Assembly (NCBI GenBank): GCA_021292165.1
Contig: CM037878.1
Span: 293,928,971-293,992,970, forward strand
Length of the DNA: 64,000 nucleotides
Direction: 5' to 3'
DNA from: Shinisaurus crocodilurus
Taxonomy: Eukaryota; Chordata; Lepidosauria; Squamata; Shinisauridae
Numbering within the stretch: position 1 is the stretch's first letter; each line of letters begins with the position of its first letter. A model generated the notes under the pieces. It saw only the letters and a program-made list of their open reading frames with translations. It made no database searches and was not told the DNA's origin. Below are positions 20,841 through 31,919 of the stretch, piece after piece. Made by a program: the position numbers and the translations under genes.

Positions 20841-21466
20841 CAGGGCCGGATTAAGATAGGGGCTATTGGAGCTGCAGCTCCAGGCCCCTACCCCAAAATA
20901 GGCCCACAATCAGGACCGGTGCAGGGCAGTTTGGCGCCCCAGGCGAAATAATATTTAGCGGGGGGCCCTCTCCAAAGCAGCCCTGCTCTGCAAAAAAACA
21001 ACCCCTGGACCGCCACCACCAACCTACCTTCCCCCCGCCCTGGCGGCTGCTGCTGTCGCCGCCGCTGCCGAGGAGGACGAGGAAGTGACGCGACGGGACC
21101 CCCGCGCTGTTTTTTGCCGGGGAAACCATGGCAACAGGGCTGTTTAAGCCCTGTTGCCCTGGTTCCTCCCGCCAAAACAACGCGGGCGGGGCTCCGGAAG
21201 CGACACAACGCGGAGAAGGTAAGTGGCGGGGGGGTCGGGGGGTGATGGCGGAGGCAGTGGGAGGCGCAGCAGCAGCGAGCGGGAGGGCGGGGGGAGGCGC
21301 AGCGGCGAGCGGGACGGGAGGGTGCGGCGGCGGGCGGGAGGGTGGGGAGGCGGAGGCCTGGCGGGGGCGGCGCAGCGGCAGCGAAGAGGAGCGCAGCGTT
21401 TCTGCGCCCTCTTCAGCCGCGCGCCCTCCTCAGCACCAGGCCCATAATGCTCTTAATCCGGCCCTG
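20841..21466. mobile_element. GC-rich composite hAT transposon, copy 2
   Basis: It has the same 16-bp ends and the same nested inner element (about 20911-21440) as copy 1, and is 626 bp long. CCTCCGCC follows the right end at 21467-21474 and occurs at 20830-20837, three bases before the left end. The target duplication is therefore present but offset by ATC. Confidence 0.88.
20911..21440. mobile_element. inner hAT nested in composite, copy 2
   Basis: Starts CAGGACCGGTGCAGGGCAGT and ends near CAGCACCAGG, flanked by CCCACAAT (20903-20910) and CCCATAAT (21441-21448) exactly as in copy 1. Confidence 0.6.
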
Positions 21467-21474
21467 CCTCCGCC

Positions 21475-22064
21475 TATCAGCGGCTGCAGAGACTTCTACC
21501 AAACTTCGCTCTAGCGGCAGAAGTCGCAGCGCCAGCACATCGGACTGGCCAGGACTGCCGTGACCGGGGACAGACGTCGGTTCCTCCAAGGGTCACTCGT
21601 CTCCTCGCAAGCGTCATTTCCTCTCCGTGCCTCTACAAACACTTGAGGCCGGTGATACATGAGAGGGAGAACGTCACTTCACACAATGCTGCCACGGCTT
21701 CTTCCCATGGGACGGGAAAACACGGGCCGGTTCCTCCCAAACTCCCCAGGAAGCGGGTGTGGGGGGTGCCCCTCCTATTTGTGCAACGGGAGACATAAGA
21801 GAGGCCTGAAAAATGTGGGCGCTTAACCTGACATAGCGGGGGGGGGGAGGAGGGTGTGCCCAGACAGACTTCCCTAGTAAGATTTTGGCTTGGCTGTCTC
21901 CAAAGAAAAGGGGGTGGGTGGCGGCGGCAGCCGGGCTCGTGGTCCGAGCCAAGCCGTGACCTGAGCCCCTCCCCTGGATTCCGTCTGCCTCCGCCAAAGA
22001 CTTCCTTGCCAGCACACTGGTCAAGGCACTTAATGCCCAGGTATGCATCTCATTCTTCTGATGC
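21475..22064. other. no recognisable gene
   Basis: A 275-codon minus-strand frame (22501-21674) crosses the foldback at 22065-22180 and shows no domain. I do not regard it as a gene. Confidence 0.4.
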
Positions 22065-22180
22065 AGTCTCCCGCAACCGGGTGCCTTCCAGAGGCCTTGC
22101 ACGACAGCTCCCATCACTCCAATGGCCGCGCGGGGCAGGGGACGATGGGAGCTGTAGTCCGAAAAGGCTGGACACTGGGT
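22065..22180. mobile_element. foldback subfamily B, degraded
   Basis: CAGTCTCCCGCAACCGGGTG on the left and ATGGGAGCTGTAGTCCGAAA on the right form imperfect arms. Confidence 0.6.
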
Positions 22181-22635
22181 GCTCATTTGCACCACTTTAA
22201 TTACAATGCTCAAGCGTACCAATTTAATTATGGATACACTTGGACTGGGGTGGGGAAGGAATTGGGCGGGGGGAGGTGTTGCAAGTCCTGACTTTGGCAC
22301 GTCGATGCATAACAGGCTCTGTGCTTGCCTTGCCATCGGGGCTGGGCTGTTTCCACCTGCTTTGCTGCACCCCAGCCTCAGCCGCCTTCCTAAGGGGCAG
22401 CTGCCGCTACGCGTGTGAGAGAGAAGATGTCTGTGCTGCCTCCAGGACAGCTTCGGGGTACCTGCCCAGCACACCGGGCTCTGCTGGTGCTCGGCTGCCA
22501 AGAGACAGCCAGGAGGGGAGCTGCAGGAAGATGAGGGTCCCCCGCTTTGCCTCTGGACACCGGCTCCTGGGGAGAGGAGGCACTTTTCTGCTGCTCGAGG
22601 GTGGGCTAGTTGGAAGTGCCTTGTGGCTTTCTTTT

Positions 22636-23472
22636 CTTAAATTATTATTACATTTATATCCCACCTTCTTTCCTCATTTCCAGGGATGGGGACTCGGACT
22701 CGAGGACTCGACTCGTGAGTCGGACTGAGTCCCCCCTCTGACTCGACTCGGACTCGAGTCCCAATATTTTTAATGGGACTCGAGACTCGACTCGGGACTA
22801 GAGACCAAGGACTCGTCAACATCCCTGCTTGATGCCACCTGCAGGTGCTGTCTGGACCTAGTTGCAGTAACAACCCAAGTTTATTTTTAAAAATCATTTT
22901 CCTAATGCAACCTTTCAGACATTTTGGGTTTGGCTGCCTCTGCCTGCCTGCTTTGGGGTTCCCTGCCTCCTCTGCCTGCCTGGTTATTTTGGGTTTGTCT
23001 GCCTGGTCTGTGCTTGTCAAAATCAGTGGCGGAGTTTTGAGATAAAAAGGCACACTTGTGCCTAGAATTTATTTAAGCCACACATCTGAAGTAGCCTTAT
23101 TTTGTTGGGGAAAAAACCCATTGATTTTAATAGGGACTCGTGGAGTCAGCTTTGGGAGTGACTCGGGACTCGTGAGTCACCATTTTGGACCAAGGACTCG
23201 GACTCGGACTCGAGACTCGGGTCCAAAGACTCGTGACTCGACTCGTGACTCGAGACCAAGGACTCTTCAACATCCCTGCTCATTTCAAGGAACCCAAGGT
23301 GGCTTACGTAGTCCCATTTTATCCTCACAACAACCCTGTGAGGTAGGGCGAGTCTGACAATCAGTGACTGGCCCAAAGTCATCCAGTGAGCTTCATGACC
23401 AAGCGGGGACTTGAACCTGGGCTTCCCGAGCCACAGTCCAACACTCTCACCATGACATCACACCGGGTCTCT
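22636..23472 (-). mobile_element. tRNA-SINE (type 2) split by hAT
   Basis: The tail half (22636-22680, TTATATCCCACCTTCTTTCC) and the rest (23287-23472, containing CTCACAACAACCCTGTGAGG) join across the hAT insertion. On the minus strand the head carries B-box-like GGTTCAAGTCCCCGC wording. Confidence 0.85.
22681..23278 (+). mobile_element. ACTCG-type hAT, non-autonomous, perfect target duplication
   Basis: 598 bp from CAGGGATGGGGACTCGGACT to CTTCAACATCCCTG. CTCATTTC flanks both sides (22673-22680 and 23279-23286). The transposase is deleted, but the motif AAAAATCATTTTCCTAATGC after it is shared with 17820-17850 of the long copy. Confidence 0.95.
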
Positions 23473-23773
23473 TTCTCCCCCTTTTTTGCTGTGAGTTTGA
23501 TGCAGATGAGGTATCTTATTATTAGGTCTCTTAACGTGGACTGCTTAAAGAAGTGTTTAATGTGAGTAGATGCTATTATTCGTACCAGAGATTGTTAACT
23601 GGCCTACTGGTATGTCTAGGGTTTATTTAAATTTTGATATGTTTGAAGTGAACTGTAAATTGAGTTAATGTTGTAATGTATTGTAATTATGGCAGTTGTA
23701 TTGGTTTGTTTTATGTACTGCTTTGAGCACAATGTATTCTGGAAAATGCAGTGTATAGACAAATTGACTATTT

Positions 23774-24006
23774 AATTATTATTACATTTATATGGTGCCT
23801 TTTTTCCTATTGCAAGGAACCCAAGGGGGCTTACATGGTCCTCCTCCTCTCCATGTTATCCTCACAACAACCCTGTGAGGTAGGTTAGGCTGAGAGTCTG
23901 TGGCTGGCCCAAAGTCACCCAGTGAGCTTCATGGCCGAGCGGGGACTCGAACCCGGGTCTCCCGAGTCCCAGTCCAGCACTCTGACCACTAGGCCACACT
24001 GGCTCT
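23774..24006 (-). mobile_element. tRNA-headed SINE (type 2), full length
   Basis: On the minus strand the head reads GCCAGTGTGGCCTAGTGGTC (A-box) and GGGTTCGAGTCCCCGCTCGG (B-box). The body CCTACCTCACAGGGTTGTTG and an (AAT)n tail follow. Confidence 0.88.
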
Positions 24007-24094
24007 CATGATTACTATGACTACGATGTGACTAACCATTCTTGCTTTAAAATTCAGCAACAAGACTTAAGATTGACAGCTCTTTGTTTTGAAC

Positions 24095-24147
24095 TCTCTG
24101 TCTCTGTCTCTGTCTCTCTCTCGCTCACACACACACACACACACACT
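24095..24147. repeat. (CT)n(AC)n compound microsatellite
   Basis: CTGTCT/CTCTCT repeats pass into an AC tract. Confidence 0.9.
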
Positions 24148-24410
24148 AAAAGTCAGTGTTAAACAATCAAAATTTAGCAACTGTTTCGTATTCATTCACT
24201 GAATCTGATTGAATCTGTCATCCTGCCCGTTAATTTTTATTTTATTTTTGCCCTATTCCAGCATTATCTGCCGGGCTCTGAAAGCAGGGAAGGGTTGTTA
24301 GCTGGAAATAAAGCCACACCTGTTTAAGTTAAGAACCCCGAATACTAGGCTCCACATGTCTAGAACAAAAGTAATTATAATGTGACCCTAAAATTTTCAT
24401 TTTTAAAATT

Positions 24411-24647
24411 TATGTTATTATTACATTTATAGCCCACCTTTTTTCCCCTGTAAGGAACCCAAGGGGGCTTACATGATCGTGTTCCTCCCCATTTTATCCT
24501 CACAACAAGCCTGTGAGGTAGGTTAGGCTGAAGTCAAGTGACTGGCCCAAAGTCATCCAGTGAGCTTTATGGCTGAGTGGGGACTAGAACCCGGGTCTCC
24601 CGAGTCCCAGGCCAACACTCTCACCACTATGCTACACTGGCTCTTCA
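24411..24647 (-). mobile_element. tRNA-headed SINE (type 2)
   Basis: Same layout as 23774-24006. The plus strand shows TATTATTACATTTATAGCCC at the tail and TATGCTACACTGGCTCTT at the head. Confidence 0.85.
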
Positions 24648-25358
24648 TCATGTAATCTAAAAAACATGATTTTCTCCTCTCCTTCTCCTTCTTTTAGTGG
24701 TGGAGAGAGAAGTCAAGTATACCAAGAAGTCTTTGCCCTCAGCCCTCTGCAGCTCTCCAAACTACGTCCCTCTCCCTAGAGACAGAATTAAACCCAGGAG
24801 TCCTGCCTCGCTGTGTCTCCCCCGCCCCCAGTCTGTTGCCACGATCAGCGCATCATGCTCACGCGCCTTCCCTTCACAGAAAACAGCCCTTCTGCAATAT
24901 GTGCCATATTGGCAGAATGGCTAATTATTGAGGCAGGCGGCAATTCACTACGATAATTAGATCGGCTAAGGAAGCACATTTGTAAGAACCACGGACGTGG
25001 GAGGGGAGCGGGTTGGGAGACGGTTCACGTTTCATTTCCTTGGGTAAGATGCCATCAATGGCCTTTCTCGGGGCTTTTGCTCAAGAGAACCGCATGCCGT
25101 ATCCCTGGGCCCATCCTGGGTTTGGCGGACCCGACAGGGTTCGTTTTGAGTCTTGGATGCGCCGGTTGAGCACATTTAATCCACAGAAGCCACCCGGCAA
25201 CCGTGCCGAGCCCCACCAGGCCACAGGGCACGTGCGGGGACTTTGCCCAAGAATGCCAAATGCACCATGTGGGAAGCTGTTCCTGCAGACCTGCTGCTGG
25301 GGGAGTTCATGGAAGCACACTCGTCACCCAGGGACTGGACAGAGCATCCGGGGGTATC
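24648..25358. other. unique DNA with a possible conserved block
   Basis: 24905-24985 contains GGCTAATTATTGAGGCAGGC and ACGATAATTAGATCGGC, paired TAATTA/TAATTAG cores typical of homeodomain sites. Frames at 25013-25387 resemble no known protein. Confidence 0.3.
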
Positions 25359-25366
25359 CGCCAAGC

Positions 25367-25531
25367 CAGGGCCGGTGCTACCATTAGGCCAACTAGGCAG
25401 CTGCCTAGGGCGCAGGGGCTAAAGGGGGCACCAGAAATGCCTTGGGGGGGGAACAGCGCTCTCAAGTGGGAAGGGGGGGCGCTAAATATCTGATCTTGCC
25501 TAGGGCACCAAACTGCCTTGCACCGGTCCTG
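25367..25531 (+). mobile_element. 165-bp hAT MITE with perfect target duplication
   Basis: It starts CAGGGCCGGTGCTACCATTA and ends TTGCACCGGTCCTG. CGCCAAGC flanks both sides (25359-25366 and 25532-25539). It has no coding capacity. Confidence 0.93.
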
Positions 25532-25632
25532 CGCCAAGCAGCCGCCAGCTGTCGGTGCACCAAAGGCGACAGAGCATTCCTGGCTCCTTGCAGTGCCTCA
25601 AACACAACGCTTCCGATGGAGACTCTTTACGT

Positions 25633-25746
25633 CAGCCTTCCGCAGCCGGGTGCCTTCCAGATGTGTTGAGCAGAGCCACAACTCCCAATCATTCCCAGGG
25701 AGTTGCGGTCCAACACATCTGGAGGGCACCAGGTTGCAGAAGGCTG
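25633..25746. mobile_element. foldback subfamily B
   Basis: From CAGCCTTCCGCAGCCGGGTG to AGGTTGCAGAAGGCTG. The inner arms contain CAGATGTGTTG and CAACACATCTG. Confidence 0.75.
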
Positions 25747-26394
25747 CCTTAGTTGCGTGGACAGCTGAGACTGAACGCTAACACCAAGGAGAACTTCAGC
25801 CCACTTCGGCATCTGCTGAAATGTGGAAAAGCAGCCAAGGTCAGAGCACTGTCTGTGATCCTTAGCCCTCCTGGGCAAAGCAATACAGACGAACGAGCTC
25901 GCCAAGCGCACATCATGAAGGTCAACTGGATTCACCGGTATCTGGAAAGACCCTGAGCTGCCAGAAACCACGGAGACCTGTGCCAGTTGGAGTAGCCAGT
26001 GCCGGGCTAGATGGCCAAACTAGAAATGCACGAGGAATCCATGGGGGAAGGGGGTGAAAATCCGACAGATTTTCCCTGTTCAGCCCTTCGGATGCTGTTC
26101 CGTTTCCCCCATGCTGGCGCAGACACAAACTGATGCAAGTCGAGCCAGCAACGTGCATTTCCACTTTAAAATGGGCCGTGATTTGCGCAAGTATTTTTGT
26201 TTAACGCTCAGGAAATCTGCGCAAACTGCAGAGCCCGAAATTTGCACAAATTTCCTGCGCTTTAAAAACAAAAACGAAAAAAACCTCATGCATAACTAAT
26301 ATCGGTGGGAATACTGGTGAGGGTGGGGTGGGGAAGAGACTAAAAAAACCATGACCCTGTTTGCACAAATCATAGGTGCTGAAAAATAATAACT
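25747..26394. other. no recognisable feature
   Basis: Single-copy-looking sequence. Confidence 0.35.
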
Positions 26395-26660
26395 GAAAAT
26401 AGTAATTTAAAAATAATTAATAATAATTTAAAAATCACATAACCCTAGCAGACAACCGTAAAGCCAATACTGAACTAGACAAAATGGGCAAAGACAAGTT
26501 CTTTGTGAAGTAGGGAATATGGCGCAATGAAGTAGTGAGAGGATGAAACTGACAAGGATAATGTTGATGCCATCTGGACCTCAGTGGGGAGAGCATTCCA
26601 CAATTGGGGAGCTACCACCGAGAAGGCCGCCCTCTCAGCAGTACCCTGGCCCTTGGAGCT
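26395..26660 (-). mobile_element. L2-like LINE 3' fragment
   Basis: On the minus strand the frame reads AAFSVVAPQLWNALPTEVQM, the L2 ORF2 C-terminal signature, followed by an AT-rich tail. Confidence 0.75.
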
Positions 26661-26800
26661 GCTGATGAGAGGAGGGCATGACGGGAAGCTCCAGGCATGA
26701 CATTCACAGCACAGCCGACAGTCCTCCCAGCCTGGAAAGTCAGGTGACACCAAAAGGCCAATCCAGTGAGTGCCACTGGTGGATATAAATTTATGTGCCT

Positions 26801-26872
26801 CCAGTCTGGGCAGTTAGCCTGTGAAGAGACTACCGAATCCTCACCCTGTGCCATGAAGCGGCTAGCCTTAAA
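26801..26872. repeat. 72-bp segment shared with the foldback at 30588
   Basis: It starts CCAGTCTGGGCAGTTAGCCT. Its reverse complement occurs at 30656-30727 with one mismatch in 72. The surrounding sequence here continues beyond the shared part, so this site looks like the source or an equivalent of it. Confidence 0.92.
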
Positions 26873-28660
26873 CATGGCTAACATCAGCTTTTGACCCTCT
26901 CCTAACACAAGGCTGGGGCTACCCATATAATGAGCAACGGAATCAGTGGTTAGGACCCAGCTGCATTTCAGGGGAGGATGCCACAGCTCTTTGGCTTCCA
27001 CTGAACTTTTCGGCACCAGTCACCATCAGGCACAGGCAGGCAGCACGGAGCAGCTTGTCTGTCCAAGAGATGTACGTTTCTGCCTGGTGCCAGGTGAGTG
27101 GGCTTGTGGATAACCTCAGGAATAGGGCGGCCAGTTGACGCTCACTTCTCCTGTCCTTTTGACTTGCTCTCACCTTTACCTTTGGCCCCAGGCTCCCCAA
27201 GCAAAAAAAATAAAAATAAAAATAATTTTAAAAATGCCATGGCAGTAGCAGCACAGCCGGCCAATCAGATTAGCTCCCATTAGCCCAGCTGCTAACACGT
27301 ATCAATTAGACCGTGATTTATAGGAGTGTCAGCAGATAATTACATCGAGCTGCAAGCAGAGGGGATCCAGCCGGCAGCCGAGGGGACCGAATTGACACGC
27401 TGCTCCTCGGAGAGCAAGAGAGAGAGAAATAGAATTCTTCCCATTAACATGGTGGCCCACAGAGTTTTCGACGGGAGCTCCCCAAAATTAAGAACCTGGA
27501 GTAGGTGTTGACAGCTCTGCCAGGGGTTGCGAAGGAGAGCTCTGCCCCTTCCTCGGCCTTCAGGTCAATCCTAATGCAGAGATCTTCCTTCCCTGAACAG
27601 TGGGAGGTTCAAGGCAACCTTTTTGCATTACAAATTGGTTCCTCGTGCGGCAAAGGGGTTGCACGGGAGATTTGCAATGCTGCAGAGCTGGTGTAGAAGG
27701 AATAGTGGCGAAGAGGCTGAGCTACCAATCAGGAAACTCCCAGGTAGAATCTCGCCTCTGCCATGGGCTCCCTGGGTGGCCTTGGACAAGCTCCTCTCTC
27801 TCAGCCTCAGATTCCCCCACCCCCACCCCCACCGCAACATGGGACTAATAATAATGACCTGCCTTCTGAGAACCTTGACCCCCGCTTGCGGATAATAAAA
27901 GCAATACCAATTTTTCCTCCACATCAGTGAGGACTAGAAACTTGCTTTTTCTAAAGGAGCCTAGAAGCATGGGATTCTGTAGGAACTGCTGGAGCCTGCA
28001 TCAGAGGTTATAGCCGAATCTTCTTGGTGTGATTAAAAAAAGAAAAAAAGAAAAGTAAATTGATATTTAGAACTGGGCCGTAAATGTGCTTAAGATTTGG
28101 TGTCATAGGGATGCCCCGGCCCAACTGGACAATTGCACTGAACGTTTGGTCACTGGTCACCATCTGACACACAAGCAACACGCTAATTCCTGGGCCGCTG
28201 CTTTACTTTCCAGGGCAGAAGCAAGCAGCATCCAGGCTCCTCTTCGAGACATCTGCTCTTCCTGTTGTGGTTAGGATGCAGACGTTCCCACAGCCCGGGG
28301 ACAACTGCCACCTTTCATTTCGGTATGAATGCTGTGGAGAAGCATTGGAAACAGGAAGCGCGAGATTCTCGCATTTCCTGCTTGCTCCTGCCTCTGTGAG
28401 TGTCAAAAACCAACCCGAAATTTCTTTACGCTGCAGCATCCTTCGGTGCACCCCACCCACCCGTGCTCAGGCATCTCAACAGGCCGAAATTCTCTCAGCC
28501 ACTTGGAAATGCTCACTTCGGAGAGGCCAGCACCAAGTGGTTCGGGGTGGGTGGGTGTGTCTGTTTTGATTGGTTCATCCTCACCCAGGTGTTTGCTTCA
28601 CCAGCTATAAAGTGGCTTGCGTGAGATAAAAAAAAATCTCTGTTTGGTCAGTGCCTAAGG
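26873..28660. other. unique DNA with a possible conserved block
   Basis: 27225-27470 is complex and repeat-free. It holds ATTAG, CAGCTG and TGATTTATAGG cores and GCAGATAATTACATCGAGC. A CCCCCA run lies at 27812-27832. No exon is recognised. Confidence 0.3.
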
Positions 28661-28948
28661 CAGGAGTGGGGAACCTCAACCCCAGAGGCCAAATTTGGCC
28701 CTCTGGCCGTTCCCCAGAAGGCCACGCCCCTTCCCCTGGCCACACCCCCTTTCCCCTAACCACGGATGGTTTGGTGGTTTGGTGGCTTTTGCCTCAGTTT
28801 TCCTCCCATTGCAAAAGGTTGGGATGCCTCGCCCAAGCCTTACATAGTGGCAGTGAGAGCTTTAAGCTAAAATAGGCTGGCGTTTTGCCCCTGCCCCTTT
28901 TGTCTGAACTGAATTCAGTTCTCGGGCTGAAAAGGGTTCTGCACCCCG
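28661..28948. mobile_element. hAT non-autonomous element
   Basis: It starts CAGGAGTGGGGAACCTCAAC and ends GGTTCTGCACCCCG. GCCTAAGG (28653-28660) and GCCTCAGG (28949-28956) match at 7 of 8. The body has GGCCACGCCCCTTCCCCTGG, shared with 49328-49681. Confidence 0.82.
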
Positions 28949-29107
28949 GCCTCAGGCTTAGTTGTCTTTTCCCGCTGGAGCTTTATTATCCTTCTTGCAT
29001 GCCAGCCTGGTAGTTTGGCTGAAAGGGCAGCCTTAAAGACAAGTTAAACAAATGAATGGTTCTCACTGGCTGAGGTGGTGAACCTGTACCGGGGGCTGCA
29101 GCAGCAC

Positions 29108-29108
<1 letters not shown>

Positions 29109-29151
<43 letters not shown>

Positions 29152-29500
29152 TTATTTATTACCCGCCTCTCCATCTAGATCGAGGCGGGGAACAACAGAA
29201 AATATAAAATACCTAAACTAAAACAACACAATATATACTATTAAACATCTTAAAACATCCTAAAAACATCTTAAAACATCTTTAAAACATCTTAAAAACA
29301 TCTTTAAAACATCCTAAAATTCTGCCGGATAGGCCTGCCGGAAGAGTTCAGTCTTTATGGCTTTTTTAAAGTCCAAAAGACTGACAAGTTGACGTATCTC
29401 CTCCGGCAGGCCATTCCATAATCTGGGAGCAGCAGAAGAGAAGGTCCTCTGGGTAATGCTAGTCATGTGACTGAACCGTTTACCATACAAAGATTCTCTG
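29109..29500 (-). mobile_element. L2 LINE 3' end with (ATA)n tail
   Basis: The tail is (ATA)n at 29109-29150, followed by TTTATTACCCGCCTC wording. A minus-strand frame encodes QRTFSSAAPRLWNGLPEEIR. Repeated AAAACATCTT units lie in the 3' untranslated part. Confidence 0.85.
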
Positions 29501-29949
29501 TCCATAGAAAACTAGCATCTCAGGGAGAAGAAGAAGAAGTCCCTGTCTAGCCTAGCTTTCTTCCTGAAAAGCTAGCTCCATGTGGAGGGAGTATTTTTTT
29601 TCCCCCTCAGGGGAGCATGCCGTCTTGTGAGCCATCAGTCAGTCAGTGAGAGCCGCTCCTGAGACTGAGGCAGCCCAGATACACCGCTCACCGCAGTAAA
29701 CAAAGAAAAATGGGAAGAGGAGGTGGCACAGAAGCCAGGGAGTTGCAGCCCATCACGGCTCCCCGGCATTGGGTGTTTGGGGACGTGTGTCTCCCCTTCA
29801 GACAGCAGCCACGTTTGGATAATCAGTCCTGGCTTAAAAATCCAGGATAAGCACAAGCATCGTGCACTCGGATGCGGCTCTCCTTTGCTCCCACTTTTCT
29901 CTTCCCCTTTGCGCGAGCAAGTGAACGAACAAGCCAGGAAGCTGCAGTT
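29501..29949. other. no recognisable feature
   Basis: Single-copy-looking sequence. Confidence 0.35.
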
Positions 29950-30140
29950 AACCATAGCTTCCCGCTACCTCTGAACTGGGAACTATGATTAATGCTTCCA
30001 AACAAGCCAGGATTTGGAAGCCAACTTTATCAAACGACACCTTCATATCCTGGCTTGTTTGGAAGCTATTAACTACCGTAATCGTCTCCCAGTTTGGGCA
30101 CAACAGGAAACTATGGTTTAACTCTGAAGCCAGAATTTGA
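29950..30140. mobile_element. imperfect foldback with CCAAACAAGCCAGGAT arms
   Basis: CCAAACAAGCCAGGAT at 29998-30013 is mirrored by ATCCTGGCTTGTTTGG at 30047-30062. Looser pairing continues outwards through CTGGGAACTATGATT and AATCGTCTCCCAG. Termini are not defined. Confidence 0.5.
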
Positions 30141-30587
30141 TTTTTCCAAACACGTTTACTGTGGCAAGCACCAGTATACCCTTGTGGCTTCATAAAACAT
30201 GAAATGCTGAGATAGAAATCAAGGTATAATATCGTTGGTTACTACACATTACACACAAGCAGCTGTAACAAAGCCCCAATGCTTCCCCCCCTTTCTTTTT
30301 AAGTTGAGCAGAAGAGTGAGGAGAGATGGGGTGGGGCTTAACCATCCCCCCCCCCCGCCACCCTTCTCCACTCCAAATCACATACCCCAAACTTCTTCCC
30401 CCGCCACCACTGGAGGTAAAGACAAAAAGGATAATTCCCTCTCTTCTCCTTTTGTTCACCAAGCCTCCCAAAAAGGCTGGAGTCAAGGGACAACCAATAA
30501 ACATTCATCCCACATTTAATCCTGCCTTTAATCATGTTCCCCCATCAGCAGAATCCTTCACATAATGATGCACCTGTCTATCTAAGC
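30141..30587. other. no recognisable feature
   Basis: C-rich tracts but no family signature. Confidence 0.35.
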
Positions 30588-30788
30588 CAGTGTTCTCCAA
30601 CCTTGGGTCCCCAGATGTTTTTGGCCTACAACTCCCAGCATGCCCCAGCCCGCTGTTTAAGGCTAGCCGCTTCATGGCACAGGGTGAGGATTCAGTAGTC
30701 TCTTCACAGGCTAACTGCCCAGACTGGCTAGGGCATGCTGGGAGTTGTAGGCCACAAACATCTGGGGACCCAAGGTTGGAGAACACTG
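30588..30788. mobile_element. foldback subfamily A carrying a captured 72-bp segment
   Basis: The arms are subfamily A (CAGTGTTCTCCAACCTTGGG and complement). The target duplication ATCTAAGC is perfect (30580-30587 and 30789-30796). The usual hairpin centre is replaced by a 72-base segment (30656-30727), the reverse complement of 26801-26872. Confidence 0.93.
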
Positions 30789-30802
30789 ATCTAAGCCCAG
30801 GG

Positions 30803-30917
30803 AAAGCAACCTGAAGCCTTCCAGATGTTTTGTACTACAGCTGCCATAATCACTGAGCATTGGCCATGCTGGCTGGGGGGCTCATGGGAGCTGTAGTCCA
30901 GAACATCTGGAGTAAAC
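30803..30917. mobile_element. foldback subfamily B, degraded
   Basis: CCTTCCAGATGTTTTGTACT and GGGAGCTGTAGTCCAGAACA form imperfect arms 15 bases after the previous foldback. Confidence 0.65.
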
Positions 30918-31759
30918 ACCAGGAAAGCTTTGGAAGGTGGCAATTGCCGCAGGCAGGGCGGTTCCATTCACCTTCTCCCATGCACTGGCATCTAGTAGGT
31001 AGGTGTCACCGATCAAAAGTGTGCAGGAAAATGAACATCTCTGCGAGAATCACAAAATTCAGGTGTGGGAAGGAGCTTGGGTGGGAAAACGCTCACAGAT
31101 TTAATAGAGCTGGAAGAGATCTACCGCACTTCAGCTCTGCTCTGCCTCCAGCCAAATGGACATAATCCACAGCCTGTTGCAAGCAGAGAGCCAAAGTTAA
31201 CGAGAAGCACCACGCCCACGGTGCCCTGTGTGAACCAGACAACTTAAAACAAGAGAGCCAAGCTGCATGGAACATTTAAAAAAAGTCAACCGCCTTCCTC
31301 TCTCTACAGTCACTGGCTAATCTTCATAAAGTCGCCAGCCGGTCGGACCCAGAGACAGAAACAGGATCCCTAACCCTACGTACGGCCCTCAGACAAAAGC
31401 CTAAGCATGAAGCAAAATCCACTCATCCAAGGGAGCGGGGGGGGGGGGACCCCTTTCCTTATCAGAAACATCATGTTCATAGAATCAGGAACAATAACCA
31501 TTATCATCCTATTTTAGGTAGCGGCGGGCAGGTGGAACACAGTGCAAACAAACAGCAGCGGGGCGGGGAGGGGTGTAACTCTGGGGGGGGCACGTAGATG
31601 ATCAAGCACTAATTAACATTATTTCTCGCTCCCAAGAGGCTGATCAGGGAATGCCGAAGCCAGTGTCCCCGGGAGAAATCGCTCAGAGCCACAGAACAGA
31701 CCAGTGCTCCGCGGTCTCTCCCCGTCTGGCTGGCCAGTACTTGTTCCGCATCTGTAGCC
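30918..31759. other. no recognisable feature
   Basis: Contains a G-run at 31438-31448. Nothing else is seen. Confidence 0.35.
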
Positions 31760-31845
31760 ATCCTCCCCCAGATGTTTTGGGCTGCAACTACTACTCCCAC
31801 GGCGAGGGACGATGGGGGTTGTAGTCCGAAATGGCTGGAAGGCAC
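31760..31845. mobile_element. foldback fragment
   Basis: CCAGATGTTTTGGGCTGCAA and GGGTTGTAGTCCGAAATGGC are mirrored arms. Confidence 0.6.
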
Positions 31846-31919
31846 CACCAACAGAGACCAGCCTGCGCCTTCTCTCGACAGGATTCAACAAGGGCTGGCA
31901 AAGCACACCGGGGTTACAA

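Noticed and set aside
21674..22501. 275-codon minus-strand open frame
   Set aside because: It crosses a foldback element, has no domain, and codes no recognisable protein.
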